From: Bacteroidia bacterium
GTDB taxonomy: Bacteria; Bacteroidota; Bacteroidia; NS11-12g; UBA955
Reading direction: 5' to 3'
Length of the DNA: 14,846 bases
Assembly: GCA_023258655.1 (NCBI GenBank)
Contig: JALQWO010000015.1
Location: 3,191-18,036 of the forward strand
This document shows positions 8,424-14,043 of the stretch, piece after piece. The notes under the pieces are model-generated. The model searched no databases and had not been told where the DNA came from. It saw only the letters and a program-made list of their open reading frames with translations. How positions within the stretch are numbered: the first letter of the stretch is position 1; each line of letters begins with the position of its first letter. Made by a program: the position numbers and the translations under genes.

Positions 8424-8446
8424 TGCAAATTGTTAAAAACTTAATG

Positions 8447-8477
8447 TTTACGTTTTGCGTGTTATACAAAACGTAAA
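8447..8477 (-). terminator. Second hairpin, probable terminator of the DUF3108 gene
   Basis: A perfect 11-bp stem (TTTACGTTTTG / CAAAACGTAAA) with a 9-nt loop sits just 4 nt past the stop codon of the minus-strand DUF3108 gene. The stem is AT-rich and no long T tract follows on the minus strand, so it may act with the hairpin at 8389-8423 rather than alone. An mRNA 3'-end stabilising hairpin is the alternative. Confidence 0.55.
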
Positions 8478-8481
8478 AAGA

Positions 8482-9282
8482 TTAAAGCACTTTCGAAGAA
8501 AAGGCATTTTTGAGGCCGGTATGTTGGGTGATATCGACCTTGATGGAGCCAACATAAATCTGACCTTCAATGCGCACGGGGATGTGGTTGGCATCATCAG
8601 ACACCCAAACGGTGAGGGCATCAGCGTGTTTAAAAACGCGGTCAACAACCAATTTGGGTTTGATTTTGATGCAGCGGATTTTCCCAATATCGGTTTTGAT
8701 CACCTCTTTTCCTTTGTAAGTAATGGGTAAGCTATACACTTTGTTGTCGATGTATACATCCACCGGAAATTGCTTACCTGGGGTAGCGTTGGTATAATCC
8801 AAGTTGCGGAGATAATAAATGGCGGAGGCAATGTCTTGCGTATATTGGGGTATGGTGAGTTCACCCTGTTTGTTGCGCAGTTTGCGGTTATCGTGGTCGT
8901 AAATCGCCACGTCTTGGTGAAAGTAGTCATTTTCCCTCACAGTTTTGGCATAGCGCAAGGGTGCTTGGGATTCTTGATCGACCCAGCTTTCAAATTTGTC
9001 GCGCACTTTATAGGCCCAATCGAAGCTCTTGACGGTTTCTCCTTCCACGCGGAGATTGTAGGTGGTTTTGCCGTTGATGATGGTTGGATTTGGGCTTACG
9101 AGCATCGAGACAACGCCGGCGTTGATGGCACCATAATGGATGCGGTATTTGAGGGTTTCACCTGGCTGATAAGCGAGGTTATTGATTTTTCTACCCAATA
9201 CAACCTGAATGGATTGCTGGTAAGAGGGCAGTGCGGTCAAAAATATGAGTGCAATTCCGGCGAGTGTGAGAGACTTTTTCAT
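8482..9282 (-). CDS. DUF3108 domain exported protein
   Basis: A 266-residue protein from the ATG at 9282. A longer frame opens further upstream, but this ATG is the one that exposes a clear signal peptide (MKKSLTLAGIALIFLTALPS, cleavage near residue 22). The mature part begins with LAYQPGETLKYRIHYGAINAG, continues with FDWAYKVRDKFESWVDQ, YAKTVREND and AIYYLRNLDYT, and ends with KIRCIKIKPKL and VWVSDDANHIPVRIEGQIYVGSIKVDI. This is the usual order of DUF3108 proteins, beta-rich periplasmic or surface proteins of unknown function. No catalytic residues can be assigned. It stands alone on the minus strand, divergent from selD, with a hairpin directly after its stop. I saw no good TAnnTTTG box upstream. 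Confidence 0.85.
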   Translation of the reverse strand: MKKSLTLAGIALIFLTALPSYQQSIQVVLGRKINNLAYQPGETLKYRIHYGAINAGVVSMLVSPNPTIINGKTTYNLRVEGETVKSFDWAYKVRDKFESWVDQESQAPLRYAKTVRENDYFHQDVAIYDHDNRKLRNKQGELTIPQYTQDIASAIYYLRNLDYTNATPGKQFPVDVYIDNKVYSLPITYKGKEVIKTDIGKIRCIKIKPKLVVDRVFKHADALTVWVSDDANHIPVRIEGQIYVGSIKVDITQHTGLKNAFSSKVL

Positions 9283-9370
9283 ATTTTCTTGGGTTATGTT
9301 GGGGTGATTAACACGCTTTGTTTGCGATACCCCCAAAACTGTGCCATGGTTTTGCGATTTTTGTAACGGA

Positions 9371-10414
9371 ATGACAAAAAAGCTCACGGAATTTTCGAAG
9401 TCGAGTGGTTGCGGTTGCAAGGTACAGCCGGCGGTATTACAGCAGATGTTGCAGGGGATGACTTTGCATGCTGGGGCCACGCCGGGGTTGGTACACGGAA
9501 ATGCGGGGGGCGATGATTGTTCCGTGTTTGATTTGGGGAATGGTCAATTGTTGTTACAAACGGTCGATTTTTTTACGCCACTGCTGGATGATGCCTATGA
9601 TTTTGGTAGGGCTGCGGCCGCGAATGCGTTAAGCGATATTTGGGCGATGGGTGGCAAACCGGTGATGGCCAATGCGGTGATGGGGTGGCCTGTGGACGTT
9701 TTGGGTGTGGAGGCAGCGCGAAAAGTCATGGAGGGCGCGATGCAAGTATGTTCTGGAGCAGGAGTGGCGTTGGCGGGGGGACATACGATTGAATTACAGG
9801 AGCCGGTGTTTGGATTGAGTGTTACGGGATTGGTATCCGTGGAGGCTTTGAAAACGAATGCGGGTGCAAAGGCCGGTGATCGGTTAATCTTGACGAAGGG
9901 ATTGGGTGTGGGAATGTTATCGGCGGCATTAAAGCGCGGCATGGGCGGCGAAAAGGATTTGGCGGCACTCACCCAGAGTCTCACACAAACCAACGCGGTG
10001 GGGTTCGCCTTGGGGGCGATTGCGGGCGTTCATGCGATGACGGATGTTACGGGCTTTGGGCTGTTGGGACATTTGTTGGAAATCTGCAGGGCCAGCGGGG
10101 TTGGGGCGAGGGTAACGGCTGCGGCGTTGCCAAAAATTGCCGAGGCAGAAGTTTGGGCGGGGTCTTATGTACTGCCCGACAACGCGATGCGGAATTGGAA
10201 TGCGTTTGAGGGGGAGGTAGAGATGGGGGATGCGGGTGCTTTTGCTTGGTTGGTTGATCCTCAGACCAGCGGTGGGCTTTTGATATCGGTAGCTGAAACT
10301 TCGATGGCGGAAGTTGAGGCCGCGCTGCGCGCGGCCGCAACACCATATACGATCATCGGCGAAATGGTGGATCCCACTTCACTCCCCGCGGGTAAACGGG
10401 TGTCCGTGATTTAA
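9371..10414 (+). CDS. selD: Selenide, water dikinase (selenophosphate synthetase)
   Basis: SelD makes selenophosphate from selenide and ATP, the selenium donor for selenocysteine and for 2-selenouridine in tRNA. With an ATG start at 9371 (347 residues) the N-terminal SSGCGCK places C14 and K17 where E. coli SelD has its catalytic Cys17 and Lys20. The residue is an ordinary TGC cysteine, not a TGA selenocysteine. GGDDCSVFDLGNG, TVDFFTPLLDD and FGRAAAANALSDIWAMGGKP are the family's nucleotide- and metal-binding segments, and DVTGFGLLGHLLE lies in the C-terminal half. The longest frame starts at GTG 9341, but ATG 9371 gives the normal N-terminus. No selenium-using gene (selA, selB, mnmH or a selenoprotein) is present in the window. 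Its stop overlaps that of the converging GNAT toxin gene. Confidence 0.95.
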   Translation: MTKKLTEFSKSSGCGCKVQPAVLQQMLQGMTLHAGATPGLVHGNAGGDDCSVFDLGNGQLLLQTVDFFTPLLDDAYDFGRAAAANALSDIWAMGGKPVMANAVMGWPVDVLGVEAARKVMEGAMQVCSGAGVALAGGHTIELQEPVFGLSVTGLVSVEALKTNAGAKAGDRLILTKGLGVGMLSAALKRGMGGEKDLAALTQSLTQTNAVGFALGAIAGVHAMTDVTGFGLLGHLLEICRASGVGARVTAAALPKIAEAEVWAGSYVLPDNAMRNWNAFEGEVEMGDAGAFAWLVDPQTSGGLLISVAETSMAEVEAALRAAATPYTIIGEMVDPTSLPAGKRVSVI

Positions 10415-10905
10415 TTGTGTTGGTCGTTGATTAATTTCTCAATGGACTTCATGGTCATAAAGTATTTGTTGTTGTCAAACCATTTAAAACCTAACCGCTG
10501 ATAAAAATTGGCGGCATTTTCATTTAAAGCCTCAACCACCACTGCGATGGAACCCGAGAGCATGGCGATTTTATACGATTGAAAGAGAGCATCCATCAAC
10601 ATCCACTTTCCCAAACCTTGATTTTGCATGGTTTTATCGACAGCGAGTTTGCCAAGAAGTGTGGTGGGAATGTGGTCGAATACGATCTTGAAAGGAAAGG
10701 TGTCGGGTTTAATATCGTTTTTGATTAATGAGTAATTGGAAAGGGTGTAATAGGCTTTAACCTGAAGATCATCCTTGGCATGTACATAACATGTGCTGAG
10801 CATTTTTCGCATGTTTTGCAAGGCGAATAACTTCAAATAACGCGTAAGTGATTCCTCCCCACAGTCGAATTGATCGCGCAAGTGGTTTTTGTTGAGAATC
10901 TCCAT
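10411..10905 (-). CDS. GNAT-family acetyltransferase toxin (TacT/AtaT-like)
   Basis: A 164-residue GNAT protein from the ATG at 10905. It opens with DQFDCGEESLTRYL, the usual start of the toxin branch of this family, followed by AYYTLS, the acetyl-CoA loop at residues 94-99 (QNQGLG) after LLGKLAVD, and NFYQRLGF, whose tyrosine (Y135) corresponds to the catalytic tyrosine of TacT. Known relatives acetylate the amino group of aminoacyl-tRNAs and stop translation; that activity is inferred here by family. The start lies 2 nt after the stop of the DUF1778 antitoxin gene, the standard antitoxin-first order. A longer TTG frame (10938) would overlap the antitoxin gene and is less likely. All key motifs are present, so the toxin looks intact. 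Confidence 0.9.
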   Translation of the reverse strand: MEILNKNHLRDQFDCGEESLTRYLKLFALQNMRKMLSTCYVHAKDDLQVKAYYTLSNYSLIKNDIKPDTFPFKIVFDHIPTTLLGKLAVDKTMQNQGLGKWMLMDALFQSYKIAMLSGSIAVVVEALNENAANFYQRLGFKWFDNNKYFMTMKSIEKLINDQHN

Positions 10906-10907
10906 CC

Positions 10908-11186
10908 TTAGAATTTTTTTGATTGATACTCTTTCCAAGCGGCTTTTAAATACTCATTGGGCTCCGGGGGATTCTCCAATGCGTCAATCAATCTCTTTTG
11001 GGCTTCCGCGGTTAATACCAAGTGCTGCTGCTGACTCAAAACGGCAATGGCCTTTTCATGGGCGGCTTGCAAAACGAACTCTGTAAGTGTTTTGAAACCC
11101 GCTGCCGCGGCAGCTTGCTCAAACAATAGTTTTTGTTGTTGCGTTAGGCGTGCATCAAAACGGGCTTTTTCAGTTCTTTCCGACAT
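10908..11186 (-). CDS. DUF1778 antitoxin (TacA-like, ribbon-helix-helix)
   Basis: A 92-residue protein from the ATG at 11186. Residues about 6-45 (RFDARLTQQQK...EQAAAAAGF...TEFVLQAA) form a ribbon-helix-helix DNA-binding domain. The C-terminal tail, with RLIDALENPPEPNEYLKAA near 65-83, is the part that in TacA-type antitoxins wraps and blocks the toxin. It is followed directly by the GNAT toxin gene. The frame could extend upstream to 11297, but that extension is translated terminator and promoter DNA, so 11186 is chosen. Autorepression, known for such antitoxins, is supported here by a palindrome over the promoter. Confidence 0.9.
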   Translation of the reverse strand: MSERTEKARFDARLTQQQKLLFEQAAAAAGFKTLTEFVLQAAHEKAIAVLSQQQHLVLTAEAQKRLIDALENPPEPNEYLKAAWKEYQSKKF

Positions 11187-11191
11187 ACTTG

Positions 11192-11207
11192 CAAATGTAC
11201 GTACATT
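11192..11207 (-). promoter_or_regulatory. Toxin-antitoxin promoter -7 box with overlapping palindromic operator
   Basis: On the minus strand TACATTTG (11199-11192) is a full match to the TAnnTTTG -7 box, 5 nt before the antitoxin ATG. It overlaps AATGTACGTACATT (11194-11207), a perfect 14-bp palindrome; a further CGTACG lies at 11211-11216. GTAC occurs three times in 19 bp. This is a likely binding site for the ribbon-helix-helix antitoxin. No clear -33 TTG is seen. Confidence 0.6.
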
Positions 11208-11267
11208 ATCCGTACGAAAAGGCCTTTTCTCTTCTATTTTTCTCATCCTCAAATCCATGTCGCCCAC

Positions 11268-11305
11268 AAAAGAAAACATCGCCCAGGGAAGTCCCAAGCG
11301 ATGTT
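11268..11305 (-). terminator. Intrinsic terminator of pdhB
   Basis: On the minus strand an 8-bp stem, AACATCGC/GCGATGTT (11298-11305 with 11275-11282), encloses an inner GGG-ACTT-CCC hairpin and runs straight into TTTTCTTTT. It lies 50 nt past the pdhB stop and separates pdhB from the toxin-antitoxin cassette on the same strand. Confidence 0.75.
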
Positions 11306-11355
11306 CTGAAGTTAATCGGTTAAGTTAGAATTGAGATCGGTGAAGGTCCAAAGAA

Positions 11356-12336
11356 TTACGCTCTGTAAAGTACAGATTTGGTGGCATCCATGATTTTCTT
11401 CACGCTGGGTAAGAAGGCCTCCACAAACGTGGGTGCGTAAGGCAATGGCGTATCTTGGGTGGTTACGCGGTGGATGGGCGCATCCAAATAATCGAAGGCC
11501 CGGCGCTGAACGATGTGGCTCACTTCTGAGCTGATGCTCGCCAACGGCCATGCTTCTTCCACAATCACCAAGCGGTTGGTTTTCTTCACGCTTTCAATGA
11601 TTGTGTCGTAGTCGATCGGACGTACGGTGCGCAAATCGATCAATTCGGCATTGATGCCTTCCTTGGCCAATTCAGCAACGGCGTCGTGGCAGCGCAACAT
11701 CATTTTGCCAAAGCTCACGATGGTTACGTCATTGCCCTGTGTCACTACATCGGCTTTGCCAATGGGAATCAAATATTCTTCTGAAGGGACCATCCCTTTG
11801 AAGCCGTACATCTGCTCACTTTCCATGAAAACCACAGGGTTGTTATCGCGGATGGCGCTTTTCAACAAACCTTTGGCATCGGCGGGGTTGCTGGGAACCA
11901 CCACTTTCAAACCAGGGGTGTTGGCGTACCAGTTTTCGAAAGCTTGAGAGTGCTGCTGTGCCAATTGGCCGGCGCTACCGGTTGGACCGCGGAAGACAAT
12001 CGGACAGGTATACTGTCCATTGCTCATGGAGTTGATTTTTGCTGCAGAGTTAATTACCTGGTCAATGGCTACCAAGGAGAAGTTAAACGTCATGAATTCG
12101 CAGATGGGGCGCAAACCGTTCATGGCAGCTCCCACGGCGATACCCGCAAAACCCAACTCGGCGATGGGGGTGTCGATCACGCGTTTCTCACCGAACTCGG
12201 CCAACATACCTTGGCTCACTTTGTAGGCACCGTTGTATTCCGCTACTTCCTCACCCAACAAAAACACGCTCTCATCTCGGCGCATTTCTTCTTGCATGGC
12301 TTCGCGCAAGGCTTCTCTGAAGGCGATTTCTCTCAT
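11356..12336 (-). CDS. pdhB: Pyruvate dehydrogenase E1 component, beta subunit
   Basis: The beta chain of the heterotetrameric E1 enzyme, which decarboxylates pyruvate with thiamine diphosphate and passes the acetyl group to E2 lipoyl domains. It has 326 residues, the normal length. REALREAM and GEEVAEYNGAYKVSQGM open the transketolase-like pyrimidine-binding domain. TPIAELGFAGIAVGAAM carries E60, matching the glutamate that contacts the cofactor's pyrimidine ring. FRGPTGSAGQLAQQHSQ and PGLKVVVPS follow, then a C-terminal transketolase domain with IDLRTVRPID and EEAWP. The alpha subunit gene is not next to it: pdhB is single, ended by its own terminator and divergent from the TM2 gene. A branched-chain 2-oxoacid dehydrogenase beta chain is the alternative, but the sequence reads much closer to PdhB. 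Confidence 0.93.
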   Translation of the reverse strand: MREIAFREALREAMQEEMRRDESVFLLGEEVAEYNGAYKVSQGMLAEFGEKRVIDTPIAELGFAGIAVGAAMNGLRPICEFMTFNFSLVAIDQVINSAAKINSMSNGQYTCPIVFRGPTGSAGQLAQQHSQAFENWYANTPGLKVVVPSNPADAKGLLKSAIRDNNPVVFMESEQMYGFKGMVPSEEYLIPIGKADVVTQGNDVTIVSFGKMMLRCHDAVAELAKEGINAELIDLRTVRPIDYDTIIESVKKTNRLVIVEEAWPLASISSEVSHIVQRRAFDYLDAPIHRVTTQDTPLPYAPTFVEAFLPSVKKIMDATKSVLYRA

Positions 12337-12356
12337 GTTTTTTTGCTAAAGGAGCA

Positions 12357-12364
12357 CAAAATTA
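12357..12364 (-). promoter_or_regulatory. -7 box of the pdhB promoter
   Basis: Minus strand TAATTTTG is a full TAnnTTTG match, 20 nt before the pdhB ATG. No consensus -33 TTG lies at the expected 19-nt spacing. The leader would be about 16 nt, longer than that predicted for several other genes here. Confidence 0.45.
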
Positions 12365-12404
12365 CGGCATTTCGTCGGAAAGTGCATTTGAACTTTCAAT
12401 CTGA

Positions 12405-12435
12405 TTTGGAATTTCCATTGAAACCCATAATTTCG
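12405..12435 (+). promoter_or_regulatory. Promoter of the TM2 lipoprotein gene
   Basis: TTTG (12405-12408), a 19-nt spacer, then TAATTTCG (12428-12435), one base from TAnnTTTG. The spacing equals that of the promoter at 4781-4810. It lies 19 nt before the ATG at 12455. Confidence 0.45.
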
Positions 12436-12454
12436 TTTGTATAACTTCTACAAC

Positions 12455-13105
12455 ATGAAAAACAATTACACACAAAAATTCGGAATCGCGCTCACGGCAG
12501 TGGCGTTGTTCGTGGCCTCCTGCGGTTCAAATGCAACCTTTTCAAAGCGTTACCACAATCGCGGTTTTAACATCGCTTGGGGCGGTGGTACCGATGCAAC
12601 TCCTGCCAAGCCCGTGGTTAAAAAAGCCCGCGTAGAAGCAGAAAAATCTGTGATTGCTGAAAGTCCTGCGGTTGAATTGCAAGCAGAAAATACCGCTTCT
12701 TTGGCAGCGCCTTTGTCGCCCATTTCAGGTGCAGTTGTCCCTACTGCTGTGGTAAACAACCCTGTAGTTTTGGCGGCAAAAGCCACCCAAACTGCGGCCC
12801 CTGCGAAGCTCATCGAAAAGAAAGCTGTAGACCACAAAGTGATGGTTAAAGCCACCACCAAAGTGTTGAAGCAGAAGAAGGCGATGGCTGATCCTGGTGC
12901 TGGAAAGAGCCAAGTAATTGCCTTGATTCTTTGCATTGTTGTTGGGGCAATAGGCATTCATCGCTTCTATTTGGGTTATACCATGGAAGGTGTATTGCAA
13001 TTGTTGACTTTGGGCGGTTGCGGTATTTGGACCTTGATCGATTTGATTCGCATCATCACCGGTGATTTGAAACCCAAAAATGGCGATTACACCGAAACGC
13101 TCTAA
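12455..13105 (+). CDS. TM2 domain lipoprotein
   Basis: A 216-residue protein from the ATG at 12455; the frame extends to a TTG at 12437, which is less likely. Residues 1-23 form a lipoprotein signal (hydrophobic ALTAVALFV, lipobox VASC with C23 lipidated). KRYHNRGFNIAWGG (31-44) matches a short motif common after the lipid anchor in Bacteroidota TM2 proteins. A long alanine-, valine- and lysine-rich linker follows (about 50-148). The C-terminal TM2 domain (about 152-204) has two membrane helices joined by a tight turn, with GAIGIHRFYLGYTMEGVLQL and GGCGIWTLIDLIRI. The function is unknown. A lipid anchor at one end and two membrane helices at the other is an odd topology. The last 26 nt overlap the DUF2752 gene. 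Confidence 0.88.
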   Translation: MKNNYTQKFGIALTAVALFVASCGSNATFSKRYHNRGFNIAWGGGTDATPAKPVVKKARVEAEKSVIAESPAVELQAENTASLAAPLSPISGAVVPTAVVNNPVVLAAKATQTAAPAKLIEKKAVDHKVMVKATTKVLKQKKAMADPGAGKSQVIALILCIVVGAIGIHRFYLGYTMEGVLQLLTLGGCGIWTLIDLIRIITGDLKPKNGDYTETL

Positions 13106-13430
13106 TCCTTTTTTACTTCGAATTCTCTTTTGCGGGTATATCCTGGTGCCTTTGGTGCTGTGGGTACTACCCGCAAATTTTTTTGATCAAACAGGTGTGG
13201 TGGTTTGTGTGAGTCGATGGCTCTTGGATATGGAGTGCTATGCTTGCGGACTCACCCGCGCTGTGCAGCACGCGATGCACTTGGAATTTGGGGTGGCGTA
13301 TGCCTTCAATCCTCTGGTGGTGTTGGTGTTGCCCCTGCTGATTGCCATTTGGCTACGCGATGTGCGTAAGTTGTATCTCCGCCTTTGGCCGAAGTCGCCG
13401 AATACCGGGCTGAGCCAAGAACAACCCTAG
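13080..13430 (+). CDS. DUF2752 small membrane protein
   Basis: A 116-residue protein with two membrane helices (about 12-31 and 73-92). Between them is ECYACGLTRAVQHAMHLEF (52-70), the cysteine-containing motif that defines DUF2752, with C53 and C56. FNPLVV at the start of the second helix is also typical. The function is unknown; the paired cysteines could bind a metal or be redox active, which is inference. The ATG at 13080 overlaps the end of the TM2 gene by 26 nt in another frame, so the two genes are probably translationally coupled and their products may act together in the inner membrane. Its stop overlaps the stop of the converging gene. Confidence 0.85.
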   Translation: MAITPKRSNPFLLRILFCGYILVPLVLWVLPANFFDQTGVVVCVSRWLLDMECYACGLTRAVQHAMHLEFGVAYAFNPLVVLVLPLLIAIWLRDVRKLYLRLWPKSPNTGLSQEQP

Positions 13431-13993
13431 TTTAACCGACGGCCTAACACCCCATCAATGAGGGCAAATAGGGGTCGGGGACCCAATTTCCGCCAGGCCA
13501 CTTCATCGAGTTCTCCCCCGAAATTGAGGTAGTAATCGATGCGTTCCCGCCGGAATTCGTCCACCACGTGTGAACGAAAGTTGATCATCGCAATCCAGCC
13601 ATCTTCCACGTCTTGAAACCACTCTTCGTAGTATGAATCATCGGAGGCGTGAAAATTGAGCACATTTTCACCAATCAAAATGAACTTGTTGACACCCTCT
13701 TGCATGAGTAATTCTAGCACTTCGCGTTTGAGCTGCATGATGTCGTTGTAAAGCGCATCGTTCCACTCACCCATCATTTCGATGATGGCAAACCCCTCTT
13801 GGTAATCGGCGAAGAGGATTTTGATGTAGAGGGTATTCGATCCAAAATGATCCCACTGAGGATGGATGTAATAGTTGTACACGGTTTTGTCGAAGTAGAA
13901 CTCGTTGTACTCGCGGTTGAAAAACGGAGATCGTTCGTCGGCCGCGGCGGAATACAAGTTAATCCAAGCGAAGTGAGGTTCTAAGTCGTGCAC
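13427..13993 (-). CDS. Conserved Bacteroidota protein of unknown function
   Basis: I recognise this as a conserved Bacteroidota hypothetical protein but know no function or named domain for it. With a GTG start at 13993 it has 188 residues and begins MHDLEPHFAWINLYSAA. The frame extends to a TTG at 14044, but a -7 box (TATCTTTG) lies 4 nt before the GTG, so the shorter form is preferred. It is acidic and very rich in tyrosine, phenylalanine and tryptophan, with stretches such as VYNYYIHPQWDHFGSNTLYI, FADYQEGFAIIEMMGEW, FILIGENVLNFHASDDSYYE and RERIDYYLNFGGELDEVAW. No signal peptide or membrane helix is seen, so it should be cytoplasmic. The even mix of strands and helices suggests a single compact alpha/beta domain. 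Confidence 0.8.
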   Translation of the reverse strand: MHDLEPHFAWINLYSAAADERSPFFNREYNEFYFDKTVYNYYIHPQWDHFGSNTLYIKILFADYQEGFAIIEMMGEWNDALYNDIMQLKREVLELLMQEGVNKFILIGENVLNFHASDDSYYEEWFQDVEDGWIAMINFRSHVVDEFRRERIDYYLNFGGELDEVAWRKLGPRPLFALIDGVLGRRLN

Positions 13994-13997
13994 GGCG

Positions 13998-14005
13998 CAA
14001 AGATA
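13998..14005 (-). promoter_or_regulatory. -7 box of the unknown-function gene
   Basis: Minus strand TATCTTTG is a full TAnnTTTG match ending 4 nt before the GTG at 13993, so transcription would start at or next to the start codon. No -33 TTG stands at the usual distance. Confidence 0.4.
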
Positions 14006-14028
14006 GCGAGGGCTGTTTGTTTTCCCCT

Positions 14029-14036
14029 TACCTTCG
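14029..14036 (+). promoter_or_regulatory. Possible -7 box of the flippase gene
   Basis: TACCTTCG is one base from TAnnTTTG and ends 7 nt before the ATG at 14044. It faces away from the -7 box at 13998-14005, so the two divergent promoters share about 50 bp. The -33 element is unclear. Confidence 0.3.
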
Positions 14037-14043
14037 TGTTGCA

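Noticed and set aside
9356..9363. GATTTTTG upstream of selD as a -7 box
   Set aside because: It lies 7 nt before the ATG as in other genes here, but the first base is wrong and no -33 element is seen, so it is too weak to call.
9410..9412. Possible selenocysteine at the SelD active site
   Set aside because: The codon is TGC (Cys), not TGA.
9283..9480. 66-residue N-terminal extension of the DUF3108 protein
   Set aside because: It runs into the divergent selD gene and would bury the clear signal peptide that begins at ATG 9282.
10318..10336. GGCCGCGC/GCGCGGCC hairpin in the 3' part of selD as a terminator
   Set aside because: It is inside the coding sequence with no T tract and encodes an Ala-rich stretch; probably a codon-bias effect.
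11187..11297. N-terminal extension of the antitoxin frame
   Set aside because: It would translate the pdhB terminator and the promoter/operator; the 92-residue form from ATG 11186 matches the normal DUF1778 length.
11944..12444. 166-codon plus-strand frame opposite pdhB
   Set aside because: Antisense shadow of a clear pdhB; no recognisable motif.
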